NCBI GenBank assembly: GCA_958009055.1
Contig: OY253649.1
Location: 682,001-746,000, forward strand
DNA: 64,000 nucleotides
DNA from: Choricystis sp. odSpoLacu1
Taxonomy: Eukaryota > Chlorophyta > Trebouxiophyceae
Direction of reading: 5' to 3'
Part shown: in pieces, positions 1 to 10,097 of the stretch
Layout of the letters: the number at the start of each line of letters is the position of its first letter
Numbering within the stretch: the stretch's first letter is position 1
The notes under the pieces: model-generated
Told to the model about the DNA's origin: nothing
Database searches by the model: none
Seen by the model: the letters and a program-made list of their open reading frames with translations, nothing else
Position numbers and translations under genes: made by a program

Positions 1-70
1 CAGCGCGTTTGGCTAGTCACACAACTAGCTCACACTACTCTACTCATTCTCCACACACACACACTCCCCA

Positions 71-1841
71 ATGGGCAGAAAGCGGCCCCGCCCCGACGCC
101 CCCCCCGTCAACAATTTTGGCCCCGGCGACCCGCCGCGCGCGGTGCTGGCGGTCGACGCGGCCGGGCGCCACGTGGCGGCTGCCCTGGGACGGCGAGTGC
201 TGGTGCTGGATGTGGAGTGAGTGGTTGGGAGGAGGGAGGAGGAGGAGAGGCAGGCGAATGTGCGCAGCCGTCGCCGTCGGGGCGGGCTGCGCCAAAAACG
301 GCGAGCGAGAGGAGGGACCACTCGCGCTCCTGTCCCACACAGCACCCCCCTGCATAACACACTCACATGCAATTTTCCTTATCTTCACCCAAACAACAGA
401 ACCGGCGCCCTGGCCACCCCGCCCGACGCGCTCGCGCAAGCCGCCCCCGTCCGCGCACTCGCGTTTGATGCCACAGGCGACCGCCTCGCGTCCGGTGGCG
501 ACGACAAGTGTGTGCGCGTGTGGCGGGTGGGCACCTGGGAACTGCTGGCGGAGTGGTGAGTAGTGTGTGTTGTGGGGAGAGGTTTTGAACGAGGAGGCAA
601 GGCGGGAGGAAGAGAGTTCTTTTGACCAGACTCTTCCTGATCAAACTCCCAACACTCCTCGTTTCCCCCCTCCCACCCCTCCAGGACCGCCCCCAAAAAG
701 GTGTCTGCCGTCGCGTTCACGGCCGACCCAGCCGTCGTGCTGGCCACCGACAAATTCGGGGGCGTGCTGGCGGGGCCGGCCACGGCGGCCGCGGCGGCCG
801 CGGTTGGTGCGGTGCCGCCCCCCGCGACCGCTCGCTCCGACACTGCGCCGCCGCCGCCACCGCCCGGCCTGCACCTCATGTTTGCCCACTTCTGCACCAT
901 TGTGACGTCCATGGCGCCCTCTGCCACCGGCCCCCCCGCCGTCGTGACGACGGACCGAGATGGCAAGGTGAGGGTGACCGACGTTCCGGCCGACGTTGCC
1001 GCGGCTGCCACCCCAGGCACTCTGACCGCCCCCACCATCCGCTCTATGTGCATCGGCCACACCGCGTTCGCGTCGTCCGCCGCCTGGTGCGGCGTTCGTC
1101 CTGGCGGCGACCGCCTGGTGGCATCCGGCGGAGGTGACGGCGCGGTGCGGTTGTGGTGTGTGGACGGTGACGCCGCGGGCGGCCCCCCGCTCGCAACGCA
1201 CGCGACCTCCCCCGCCGCCGCCGCCTACGCCACCGCCCGGGCCGACGCGCGGGCCAAGGTGGCGGCCGCGGTGGCGGCGAGGCGGACGGAGAAGGCGGTG
1301 ACCGCGGCCGCCTGCCCTGGCGCGCTGGCGCGGCCGGCGGCGCCGGCTGGTGGCGGGGGCGACGACGACGATGGAGAAGGCGGCAGTGAGGCCGACGCCG
1401 AAGGCCTGTTCCTGCCCACCCGCCTGCCGCCCCCCCCCCGCCGTCATCGCGGTGGCGTCCACGCCGCCGTCTTTACCCTCCTCCATCATCGTCATCGTGG
1501 AGGGGGAGGCAGGGGTGGCTCGTGTGCTGTCCGTCGATGCTGCTGCTGGCACACTGACGCGCGCCGACGACCTCCCCCTGCCCGGCGTGGACGCGCCCGC
1601 CGCCCTGGCGGTGGATGCAGCCGGCCGCGTGTGGGTTGCAGGGGCGGCAGCGGGAGGGCTGCAGGTGGCGGCTGTCGCGCTGCCGGGGAGCGGCGCGAGC
1701 GAAGTGCCTGCGGCCGCGCAGGCGACGCTGGCAGCTGCGGCGGACGGCGCCGCCGACGAGGGCGCGGCCGGGTGCCAGGTCTCGCCCGAGATTCGGAGGG
1801 GGATGCCGGCGCCCGTCAAGGAGGCGGTGGCGGTGGCGTGA
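71..1841 (+). CDS. WDR4: WDR4/Trm82, non-catalytic subunit of tRNA (guanine-N7)-methyltransferase
   Basis: WD-repeat scaffold that holds the METTL1/Trm8 methyltransferase for m7G46 modification of tRNA. I read exons 71-216, 400-555 and 685-1841, with GTGAGT donors, CAG acceptors and phases that join cleanly (DVE|TGALA and EW|TAPKKVSAVAF). Family-specific stretches are visible: SGGDDKCVRVW, the PKKVSAVAF and DKFGGVLAG pair, TDRDGKVRV, and SMCIGHTAF followed by ASGGGDGAVRLW. The frame breaks at a run of ten C at 1430-1439. Removing one C joins the propeller to the C-terminal part (IIVIVEGEAG to VKEAVAVA), giving about 485 residues. The start is the first ATG and is followed directly by the basic GRKRPRP. 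The 70 bases before it are all that is visible of the promoter. The family call is firm; the frame break is most likely a sequence-length error. Confidence 0.85.
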
Positions 1842-1887
1842 GAGTTGTTTTTTTTCTCGTGTGTTACAAAACCAACCTCCTTTAACA

Positions 1888-2945
1888 TCATTCCCCCTCC
1901 TCCATGTCCGCCGCCTCCTCCCCCCCCGCCTCCAGCAACGCTTCCGCGCGTGCCGCCACCGCTTCCGCTGCAGCCGCGCCCCGTCGGTCCCGGGACCGGG
2001 GCTCAGCGTCTGGCGCGGCGGGCGCCTCTGCCCCGGGTGGCGGCCGCCCCGCCGCCGCGCGCGCGGCCGCCTCCTCCGCCCGGTCGCTGGTGAAGGGGGG
2101 GGCGGCCGCGGTGGCGGCAGCACTGTTACGCCAGGGGGCAGTGGCGGTGCCGGCAGCGGTAGTGACTGCTTCGCCAGCCGCGCGCGCGCGCCGCGCGCAC
2201 CACCGGACCGCGCGCGCTCTTCCAGGCCGACGAGGGCGGCTTCACCGGCGGCTGCGGCGGCGTCCGCGTCTGTGGCAGCATCGTGGCTACCACCACCACC
2301 GCGCCCGGGATAGAGAGGCGTCGCAGCGTGCGTGTGCGCGTCGGGGAAGGCGGGCAAAAAACCCGGCACATGGGGCGGGGGCGCCTCCCCCACCGCGTCA
2401 AACGAGGGCAGGGGGCGGGGTGACCGGCGCACGGGGAAGGAGGGCAGCGCGTGCGCAAACGGGACTTCGTCCTGAGGGGGGTGGGAGAGGGGGTGGGAGG
2501 TTGGACGGGTGGTTGGGAGGCAACAGCGCGGCAACACACGCCCACAACCCCATCCACACGTACATCAGCCTCGATGTACGTCCTCACGTCGTCGATGGAC
2601 ACGCCGGCGTCGTCCAACGCCATGAGCTGTGGGGGTGGGTGAGAGAGAGGGTGAGTGTGTGGGTCGGGTCGGCCGCCCATTGCCACGCCCTTCTCCCTGT
2701 CCCCCCCTACTCACCACGTCCGCCACGTTGGCCGCGCCCCGTCCTGCTGCCTCGGCGTAGCCCTTGGCCGACCGGCCCAGTGCGACCGCGTAGCGAGCCG
2801 TCACATCGGCCAGCGCGTCGGCGGCGGACGCGCGGGCGGAGCCGTAGCCTGCGGCCTCTGCAAGCTGGCAGACGGCGACGCGGAGGGCAGTGCGCGCGTA
2901 CTCGTCGGACGAGGCGGCTTTTGGGGGGGGGCGGGTGGCCGTCAT
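1888..2945 (-). CDS. TAF8: TFIID subunit TAF8, histone-fold protein
   Basis: TAF8 is the histone-fold partner of TAF10 in the general transcription factor TFIID. Exons read 2945-2715, 2626-2564 and 2471-1888, all in phase 0. Exon 1 carries the bromodomain-associated histone fold (ALRVAVCQLAEAAGYGSA, ADALADVTARYAVALGR, GRGAANVADVV), and exon 2 completes it with LMALDDAGVSIDDVRTYIEA. Exon 3 contains the TAF8 C-terminal signature of FPV followed by VPGFLPAFPDAHTHAATPLY. In the strand as given the frame is lost at a run of eight G (2095-2102). Adding one base restores an acidic tail ending EEAADMEEGE and a TGA at 1890-1888, about 292 residues. The gene starts 85 bases from POT1 and ends 46 bases from WDR4, which points the other way. 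The family is well supported; the exact C-terminus depends on the frame repair. Confidence 0.85.
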
Positions 2946-3030
2946 TTTTTGCGTCAAAGACTGAGGAATCGGCTTCGGGTTCACACTTCTTTCCTCTGCG
3001 CTCTCTCCCTCTCCACGCCCACACGCCCCC
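2946..3030. promoter_or_regulatory. Shared TAF8/POT1 divergent promoter
   Basis: Only 85 bases separate the two start codons. The interval is pyrimidine-rich on the plus strand and has no TATA box I can point to. Both transcripts must start inside it, or the promoter elements must overlap coding sequence. Confidence 0.6.
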
Positions 3031-5071
3031 ATGGCCGCCCGCGGCCCGCCGCCCCCCCCCCCCGGCGTGCGCACCGAGGTCGTGGAGGCGAGCGGAGTGG
3101 CCTACACGCCGCTGGACGGTGCGCTCGCGTCCCCCCCAGGCTCCGTCGTCAACGTCGTGTGCCTCGCGGCCGAGGTGCCGCACCCGGTGCCGTCCAAAGG
3201 TTCGGGTGAGTGTGTTTGTGTGGTGGGATACGAGGGACTGCGCGCGCACTGCGTCCGAGGGGGCGCGCGAAACCGGCGCGCATGCGGCGTCGCGCGCTGC
3301 GCGTGCTTCGGCCGCGCGACCCACCCCTCTGTCTCCGCGCCCTCTTCTCACTTGCTCTCCCACACCCTCCACCACAGACTGGTACATCCGCCTGCGCGTC
3401 ACGGACGCCAGCTGGCCCGGCCCCGACGGCGCCCTGCTCACCATCTTTGGCTCGCGCGCCACCCTCGACGCGGCAGCCTCCCTCTCCCGCCGCGGCACCC
3501 TCGTCGTGCGCTGCCACCGCGCCGAGGTGCGCGTGTTTGGGGCCAACCCGCCCAGCCTGGCCGCCTCCTGCGCCGCCAAGCAGGGCCGCCGCTCGTCGGT
3601 GGCCCTGTTTTCGACAGCGCGCGAAGACCCGGTCGTCGCCCTCTTCACCACCGCCGCCTCGGGCGTCGTCCGGGTCGACCCCGTGCTGACCGCCGTCATC
3701 GACGACTTGCGCGCTTTGGTCGCGATTCGGGCGGCACTCGGTGGTTTCGCTGCGCGCGTGCTGCCTTTGGCCGCCGCTGCCGCCTGCCTCGAAGCCGGCA
3801 CCGCCTTTGACGTCGGCCCCGTGCGCGTCGTCGCCATCACGGGGGGTGGCCCCGGCCCCCGCGCCCCGCCGCGCACCGTGTGGCTGTGGGACGGCACCGA
3901 CGCGCGCCCGCTGCCTCGCGGGGGGCCCCCGACCGTGGGTGTCACCCGCGTCACCGCCCCCGGTGGCCGCGCCTGGCTGGAGGCGGGGTCCCAGGTGGCG
4001 CCTGGTGCGGCACCACCCGCCACCGCCGCGGCCGCGTCGGCCGTGCTGGCGCTGCCCCCCCCGTCGGCTGCCCCCGCAGACACTGGCTCTCTAGTCCCAG
4101 CCGTCGTCATCGCCGCCCCCGACGCCCTGGCGCCCCCTCCCCTGCCCGCCGTGGGCGCCGTCGTGTCCTTGCGCAAGCTGGCGGGCGCCGTCGCGGAGGG
4201 TGGGTCCCTGCGCCTGCTGTGGCTGCCGTCCACCGCGGTGGTCGACGCGGGAGGCGACCCCCCGCCCCGCCCCCCGCCCGACGCGGGGCGGGACGCGCTG
4301 GCGGCGTGGGCTCCGGACACCGCCGCCTACTGGGCCGCGACCCCGGCCCACGGATGGGAGCGGCGGTGCGTGAGGGCGACGGTGCGCGGCGTGCGTGCCG
4401 CTCTCGTGCGCGGCGCGCCCCCGCCGCGCGGCGCGGCCGCGTGGACCGTGCTGGCTCGCGTGGTGGGGCACGAGCCCACTGATCTGCGCGGCGCTGTCGT
4501 GTCGGACGGTGGCGGTGGCGCACCCCGCTTTGTGCTGGCGTTGACGGTGGCGGACGCGACGGGGGAGCTCACGCTCGACGTGCCGCCCTCGGAAGCGCTC
4601 ACCCTGCTCGCCCCCCTCACCCCCGCCGCCGCGGCGTCCAACCCGGCCGCCCTGGCCGCCCGCCTGGCCGTGCTGGAGGGAGCGGGTGACGCGGTGGGGC
4701 CGTGGTCGTTGGTGTGCGTGCGCGCTGGTGGCGCGCGCGGGCGCGGCGGCGCCCGGCGCGGCGAGCTGGTCTCCACCGTCGCCGCCCTCCAGCCTCCCCC
4801 CCTGCCCCCCGGCCGGGGCGAGGGCGATGCTGCCAGCCCGCCCCAGGCGTCGCCCGCGCGGCGGCGGCAGCTCCTGCCCGCGACGCAGCCGCCACCGGAC
4901 GCTGACGGCGACGACGACGCGCTGCCGCACACGCAGCCCGCCACACAACCCGCCACCCAGTCGGCCGCCGCGCTGCCGGCCACGCAGCCCGCCACGCAGC
5001 CGCCCCAGTCGCCCAGCGTCGTGCGGTTAGTCATTGGGAGGATCATGGCGGGGCTGCGGGGGGGCGAGTGA
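3031..5071 (+). CDS. POT1: POT1-like telomere single-strand-binding protein
   Basis: Predicted to bind the single-stranded 3' telomere overhang and protect chromosome ends. Exons are 3031-3205 and 3378-5071, and the junction gives SKGSDWYIRLRVTD, the POT1 'KG(T/S)DW' signature of the first OB fold. It follows YTPLDGALASPPGSVVNVVC and precedes GTLVVRCHRAEVRVFG, as in Telo_bind OB folds. A second OB-like segment begins around VVSLRKLAGAVAEGGSLRLLWL, and a third around WTVLARVVGHEPTDLRGAVV, which suits the POT1 C-terminal half. The length is 622 residues, close to animal POT1. The C-terminal tail is low complexity and holds six TQ pairs within about 40 residues. The alternative is another OB-fold protein of the RPA/CST group, but the KGSDW motif and length favour POT1. 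Confidence 0.75.
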
Positions 5072-5561
5072 TGAGGAAGAGAGATGAAAACTGTTTTTTG
5101 GGTGTGCGTTCGATTTTTTTTCTTCTTGTGTGGCGAACTGACTCACACAACTCTTTCGATCATAAAAAAAAGAAACAACGCGACCATGAACTTTTTTACA
5201 GCAGCGTGCCGGCGGGGAAAGGGAGGAAGGCAAGGGGGGGAAACGGCGCGAGCGCCCCTCCCCTCCCTTCTCGACCTGTTTCCCTCCCCCGCCAGGCACA
5301 CACAAAAAACGCACTGCGCGTTAGATCAGAAAACCCCACACACCCACACCACCTTGCGCGCGCGAGTGCAAACAACGAGGAAAGAAAAGGCTCTTGCGAA
5401 AAACCGACCACGCATCTCGCCACACGCCTCTCGGCGGGGGGTGGGATCACGCAGCCGGGCTCCGCGACAAGCCACCTATTCCCCGACACATCATCGCGCA
5501 GCGCCCAGCATCTCCCCAGCCCATCACGCACGGAAGCGAGAGAGGGGCAGGAGGGGAGGGC
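5072..5561. other. Convergent intergenic spacer POT1/RPL41
   Basis: These 490 bases lie between two 3' ends. The left part is T-rich on both strands (T run near 5116, A run near 5164) and probably holds the POT1 3' UTR. The rest is C-rich low complexity. I see no gene, RNA or repeat family here. Confidence 0.5.
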
Positions 5562-6047
5562 TCACTTGGAGCGCTGGCGCCGGCGCTTGCGCTTGAGCCG
5601 ACGCATGCGTTTTTTGCGCCACTGTGTGTGTGGAGGGAAGGGAGGGGAGGAAAGGGCGTGAGTACGGAGAGGCGAGGTGTGGGCGGGAAAGGGCGGAGCG
5701 GGCGTGATGCGGGCCCCGCGGGTTTCGGCGCGACGGCGATCGCTTCGCCGCCCAGCCGCCAGCGCACGCCACGCCCCCAGCCGGTGGCGTGGGCGCGCGA
5801 TCCGTGCGCGCCACGGATCGTACGCGTGCGTGCCACGCCCGGGGGCGCAGTGGTGGTGCCGGGAACGAGGCGGGGGCGCGGGGCGGCGATGAGGAAACGC
5901 GCGGCGGCCGAACGAAATCGCGTGGAGGGCGGACGGGCGCGCCCCCACACGCCCCCCCGCGCCCCAAGCACTTGCGCCCGCCCCCGCGTGCACAGGGCAG
6001 AGTGTGTGCGCGTGTGCTCAGGCCATGAAACGCACCTTAGCACGCAT
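5562..6047 (-). CDS. RPL41: 60S ribosomal protein eL41, 23-residue protein in two exons
   Basis: eL41 is a tiny arginine/lysine-rich helix at the interface of the ribosomal subunits. Exon 1 (6047-6036) encodes just MRAK and ends at a GTGCGT donor. Exon 2 (5621-5562) follows a CAG acceptor and encodes WRKKRMRRLK and onward, ending RQRSK before TGA. Joined, this gives MRAKWRKKRMRRLKRKRR and the tail, matching eL41 from the start codon on. The phase-0 intron is 414 bases, about six times the coding length, and contains GCGATCGC at 5736-5743. A start four codons before a long intron is the usual way ribosomal-protein genes place enhancer-like sequence inside the gene. The gene is too short for ordinary gene finders. 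It is divergent from the gene at 6255. Confidence 0.9.
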
Positions 6048-6254
6048 TTTTCACGGGTTTCTGTGGGGGCGAAACCGGTGAAAAAAGGGAACGAGAGTGA
6101 AGAGGTCCCACACTTCCGGTCGAAACGCCGCCGGCTGCCAAAGGGGCATCGTGCCAATCGCCGCTCCCGGCGCCCGCCCTGCGCCTGCATTCTCACTCGC
6201 CACACCCTCGTGTTTACATTGGCCCTGCCTCTGCCCCCACGCGACACGAAAACC
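6048..6254. promoter_or_regulatory. Divergent promoter, RPL41 and the 6255 gene
   Basis: These 207 bases lie between two start codons on opposite strands. No TATA box is apparent. The region includes a lower-GC stretch around 6060-6120. Confidence 0.45.
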
Positions 6255-8357
6255 ATGGCCTCCCGCCGCTCCCCCTCCTCCCATGCCCCTTCGCTCGCCC
6301 TCTCCACCGCGTGCCAAGCCGGCTCCGGCGACCTGTTTGACCGCCTGGCAGCCGGCTTGAACACACTGGTCCCTCTTGTGCCTACAAAAGGGGCCCGTCT
6401 GGCGTCCACTCTCCCTCCCCGCGGCGCAGTGCGAGCCCTGCTCGCCGCCACCCCGGGCGCCGGCACGCCCGCCTCCACCACGGACGCCGTCGACTGGTTG
6501 CTGGCGGGCGCGGTGGCTGAAGCCGCTGACCTGGGCGCGGACGACGCGGCGGGTGACCTGCCGCGCAGCGCGGCGCGCGCGGCCGCGCTGGCGGCTGTGC
6601 GACCGCCGCCGCGCGGGGGCGGGGCGAGGCGGCTGCTGCGGTCGCTGCTGCGGCTGGAGGGCAAGAAGAAGATACCGTCGCCTGACGACGACGAGGAGGA
6701 GGCTGTGTCGCCTCCGTCGCTGGATTCTGCTCTCTCGCGCGCTCTCCGCCGTGCCGCAAAAGCCGACGCCAAGTCCGCGCGCGCGGCGGACGGCGACAGG
6801 GCCGCCATGCTGGCGGCGTATGAGGACGACATTCGTGCCTTTGCTGAGAAGCAGGCGGCGGAGGCGGGTGGCGGGGTGAAGAAACAGAAGAAGAAGAAGG
6901 GTGGGTGGGGTGGCAACGGCGCGTCGTTGTTTGGCGCTTCTGACGACGGCGATGACGACACGTTTGCTCAACAGGCACGCTCCGATGATGAAGGTGATGC
7001 CACCACCCCCTCCGACGACGAGTGGTCCGCCACCGTGGCGGCGGACGCCGACTTTGACGCTCTCGTCGACGCGGGCGACGACGCGGGCGCTGCGCGCTCG
7101 GAACGCGACGCTGCGGCCGCCGCCCTCACAACCGCCGTCGAAACCCGGGAACGCGACCTGCGCACCAAGTCCTACTTTGAGCGGGGGGCGGAGGAGGCGA
7201 GGCGGCGGGCGGAGGATAAGTTGTTGGGGCCGGATCCTGAAGAAAACGGTGACCCGACACCCGCGACCGTCACCACGCGCGCTGAGGACGCGGCGGCCGC
7301 CCCCACCGTCCCCACCGACGTGCGCCTGCCGACCGCGGCCAAGCTGGCGGCCGCCGACACGGCGGCCGCGAGGCGGGGGCTGGGCAAGGAGGTGGGGCGG
7401 CCGAGCGAGGGCGCGAGGGACGGCGTCGCGGGCGCGAGCCTCGTCGCGCGCGGCCTCTGGGCGCGCACCCCCCCCCGCCGCGTCGCCTCTTTCATGGGGT
7501 CCCTCCTGCCCGCCCGCCTGCCCCAGCCAGACGTCGCGTTCGGGCTGTACGCGTCAGCCCGCGACGCCGCAGACGCGCTGGCGCCGTGGGCGGGGCGGGA
7601 CGGCGCTGAAACAGCCGCCGACCCTCTTTTCGGGTCGGCCGTCGTCGCGGCGGCCGCGCGCGCGCGCCTCTCCCTCCTGGCCTACATCCCGCACGACCTG
7701 CCCGCCGCCGACCTGGCGGCCGGCCTGAGCAATGCGATGACGGACGGCGCTGCTGCTGCGGCCGCTGCCGCGTTCGCGGCCGACGTGGCGTCCCTCAAGG
7801 CCGCCCTGTGCGTCGGCGCGCTCCCCCCCCTCCCCTCGCGCGCGGACGTGGAGCACCTGGACTGGCCCTGCCTGGCGGCCGCCGCCGAAGTGGCGACCGC
7901 GGGGCGCGCTCTGGCGGCTAATCTGGCGGCCGCAGCGGCGCGAGCCGCGGCTGGTGGCGGGGAAGGGTGGGTGACTGCGGCCGGCGTCATCCCTCGCGGC
8001 ACCCGCTTCCGCGCGGCCGCCGCCCCGGGCGACACCGTCGTCGTGGAGGCGTTCCCTCCAGCCCCGGGAGGCGCCCGCACCCGGGCCATGCTGGTGGCGC
8101 GCGGCCCTGAGGGCAGTGCGACCGCGTTGTTTGGCGCGGTCGTGGGCGCGGGCGCCGCAGACCCCGTCGCGTCGCGTTCCGCGGCGGCCTGGTTTGCGTT
8201 TGCCGTCAACGCCGCCCTGCCCGGGGCGAGGGCGTGGTTGCCTGGATTCAACCCGGCCAAGCATGGCGCGCTGGAGGTGCTGTCTGCGGCGGCAGCGCGG
8301 TTCAGGTTGGGGGGGGGCGTGCCGGCGCTCGTCGGGCGCAAAGCGGCGGCAGAGTGA
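6255..8357 (+). CDS. Unrecognised 700-residue acidic/alanine-rich protein
   Basis: A single-exon gene with an ATG in a good context (AAACCATGG). I do not recognise the family. The first 140 residues look globular (SGDLFDRLAAGLNTLVPLVP and VDWLLAGAVAEAADLG). The middle is charged: a lysine block (KKQKKKKGG), then acidic clusters (ASDDGDDDTF, SDDEGDATTPSDDEW) and a helical stretch RTKSYFERGAEEARRRAEDK. The C-terminal 300 residues look folded, with PRRVASFMGSLLPARLPQP, LLAYIPHDLPAADLA and ARAWLPGFNP. There is no signal peptide and no membrane segment. The lysine plus acidic tracts suggest a nuclear or nucleolar protein, but that is inference only. The frame is open throughout and codon use matches its neighbours, so the gene itself is likely real. 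The next gene starts 188 bases downstream on the same strand. Confidence 0.7.
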   Translation: MASRRSPSSHAPSLALSTACQAGSGDLFDRLAAGLNTLVPLVPTKGARLASTLPPRGAVRALLAATPGAGTPASTTDAVDWLLAGAVAEAADLGADDAAGDLPRSAARAAALAAVRPPPRGGGARRLLRSLLRLEGKKKIPSPDDDEEEAVSPPSLDSALSRALRRAAKADAKSARAADGDRAAMLAAYEDDIRAFAEKQAAEAGGGVKKQKKKKGGWGGNGASLFGASDDGDDDTFAQQARSDDEGDATTPSDDEWSATVAADADFDALVDAGDDAGAARSERDAAAAALTTAVETRERDLRTKSYFERGAEEARRRAEDKLLGPDPEENGDPTPATVTTRAEDAAAAPTVPTDVRLPTAAKLAAADTAAARRGLGKEVGRPSEGARDGVAGASLVARGLWARTPPRRVASFMGSLLPARLPQPDVAFGLYASARDAADALAPWAGRDGAETAADPLFGSAVVAAAARARLSLLAYIPHDLPAADLAAGLSNAMTDGAAAAAAAAFAADVASLKAALCVGALPPLPSRADVEHLDWPCLAAAAEVATAGRALAANLAAAAARAAAGGGEGWVTAAGVIPRGTRFRAAAAPGDTVVVEAFPPAPGGARTRAMLVARGPEGSATALFGAVVGAGAADPVASRSAAAWFAFAVNAALPGARAWLPGFNPAKHGALEVLSAAAARFRLGGGVPALVGRKAAAE

Positions 8358-8545
8358 AAAAGGGGTGGCTTTTTTTGGGTATTTGTTTTACTCTTTGTGT
8401 GGCACCCTCTCGTGCCAATTGTGGTACACGTGATCAAACGATGGAGGCTGTGTGGCGGGCGCTGTGTGGCGGGCGGAGAGAGGGAAAAACAGCCAGTTTT
8501 ACTAGCTCTCCCAAAGCACGCGCCCGTTCACTTTTTTTCACACGC

Positions 8546-10046
8546 ATGCGCGCAACAGCTGCTGCGCGCCCTCACATGCGGGTCGCCCGCTTTGCCTCCG
8601 CGGCCGTGCGACGGTGCGCCGCCGTGCGCGGTCGAGGCAGCAGCGCGGCCGCGTGGCGCAGCGACGCCGTCGTGCTGGGCATCGAGTCGTCGTGCGACGA
8701 CACCGGGGTCGCCCTGGTCACAGGGGACGGACGGGTGCTGGGGTCGGCGTTGGCGACGCAGGTGCGTGTGGGGAGTGGGAGGGAGAGGAGGGCGGGGCGT
8801 GGCCGCCACATGCGTCGGCCTCGTTTTTTTCGACCCTCCCTCCACCACCCCACACAGGCCGACCTCCACGCCCCGTGGGGCGGCGTCGTGCCCGCCCTCG
8901 CCTCCCAAGCTCACGCGGAAGCCATGGACGCCGTACTGGACGCTGCGTTGGCGGATGCAGGGGTGGGACTGGCCGAGGTCACCGCGGTGGCAGCCACTGT
9001 CGGCCCAGGCCTCTCCCTCTGCCTGCGCGTGGGCACAGCCAAGGCGGAAGCCCTGGCGGCCCAGCTGGGCGTGCCTCTGGTGCCGGTGCACCACCTGGAG
9101 GCGCACTGCCTGGTGGCCAGGCTGAACGATGGACGGAGAAGTGATGGCGACAACGCGCCACCCCCTCCTCTCGTCCCTTTCCCCTACATCACCATCCTCG
9201 CCTCTGGCGGCCACAACACCACCCTGCTGGTGCGCGGCGTGGGCGACTACGTGGCCCTGGGGTCCACCCTGGACGACGCGTTGGGGGAGGCCTTCGACAA
9301 GGTGGCTCGCATGCTGGGCCTCGACCCACGCCCGTCGGGCGGCGCGGCGGTGGAAGCCGCCGCCACGCGTGGCGACCCGCACGCCTTCAAGTTTACGCCA
9401 CCCCTGCTTGGCAGGCCGGGCGCCAACGTGTCGTACGCTGGTCTCAAAACGGCGGTGCGCATGGCGGCTGAGGCCGCTGCCCCCGGCCCCCCGACCGACG
9501 CCAACGCGCAGACGCGCGCCGACGTGGCCGCCTCCTTCCAGCGCGTGGCGATCGCCCACCTGGTGGACCGCGCCACCGTAGGCGCGCGGTGGGCGCTGGA
9601 GGCGGAGCCAGGGGTGGGCCACATCGTGTTGGCGGGGGGTGTTGCCTGCAACAAGGCGGTGCGGTCAGCGTTTGAAGCGGCAGCCGCCAGCCTCAACCTG
9701 ACCCTGGTCACCCCGCCTCCCTCCCTGTGCACCGACAACGGGGTCATGGTCGCGTGGGCGGGAGTCGAGCGCCTGGCGGCGGGCGTGGCGGAGTTGCCGC
9801 GCCCCGAAGGGTCGCCCGAGCCGCGGCCCGAGGGGTGGGTCGATGTGCGCCCGCGCTGGCCGTTGACCTCGATCACCGACACCCGAGCCCTGAGGTCAGC
9901 GCCGCAGGCGAGGTCGGCCCGCAAGGCGCGCGTGTATGAGGATCTGTCTACCCTGACGGCCGCGGTGAGGGATGGTTTTGGGGGAGGAGCGGCGCGAGGG
10001 GCGCCCGACGGCGCGCGCGGGGCGCACCGGCGCGACGGCCGCGTGA
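8546..10046 (+). CDS. Organellar tRNA N6-threonylcarbamoyladenosine synthase, Qri7/TsaD type
   Basis: Transfers the threonylcarbamoyl group to A37 of ANN-decoding tRNAs. Exons are 8546-8761 and 8858 onward, with the donor GCAG|GTGCGT, a CACACAG acceptor and phase 0. The first 40 residues are arginine/alanine-rich without acidic residues, like an organelle targeting peptide. VVLGIESSCDDTGVALV, GGVVPALASQAHAEAM, the metal motif HHLEAH, LASGGHNTTLL, and LAGGVACNKAVR with SLCTDNGVMVAW are all TsaD hallmarks. The bacterial-type wording makes this the mitochondrial/plastid enzyme rather than cytosolic Kae1. The 3' end is unsettled. The frame stays open past RPRWPL, the usual end region, and runs into the neighbouring convergent gene. 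I place the stop at TGA 10044-10046, which needs one extra base removed shortly before. TGTAA follows nine bases later. Confidence 0.85.
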
Positions 10047-10054
10047 AAAGAAAC

Positions 10055-10059
10055 TGTAA
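10055..10059 (+). terminator. TGTAA poly(A) signal, Qri7 gene
   Basis: TGTAA followed by ATTTTG, nine bases after the proposed stop. It matches the chlorophyte polyadenylation signal and supports a stop at 10044-10046. Confidence 0.5.
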
Positions 10060-10092
10060 ATTTTGTCTAGCTTGTTGGTTTTTGTCTACTCT

Positions 10093-10097
10093 TTACA
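10093..10097 (-). terminator. TGTAA poly(A) signal, CCCH gene
   Basis: On the minus strand the stop codon TGA (10100-10098) is followed immediately by TGTAAAG. Confidence 0.5.

Noticed and set aside
1904..3030. Long open frame on the plus strand leading into POT1
   Set aside because: It runs antisense to TAF8, has no recognisable protein content before 3031, and contains the TAF8 introns. Only the part from the POT1 second exon is coding.
3031..5071. Telomeric repeat array near the POT1 gene
   Set aside because: No TTAGGG or TTTAGGG tandem repeats occur; the gene encodes a telomere protein but the locus is internal.
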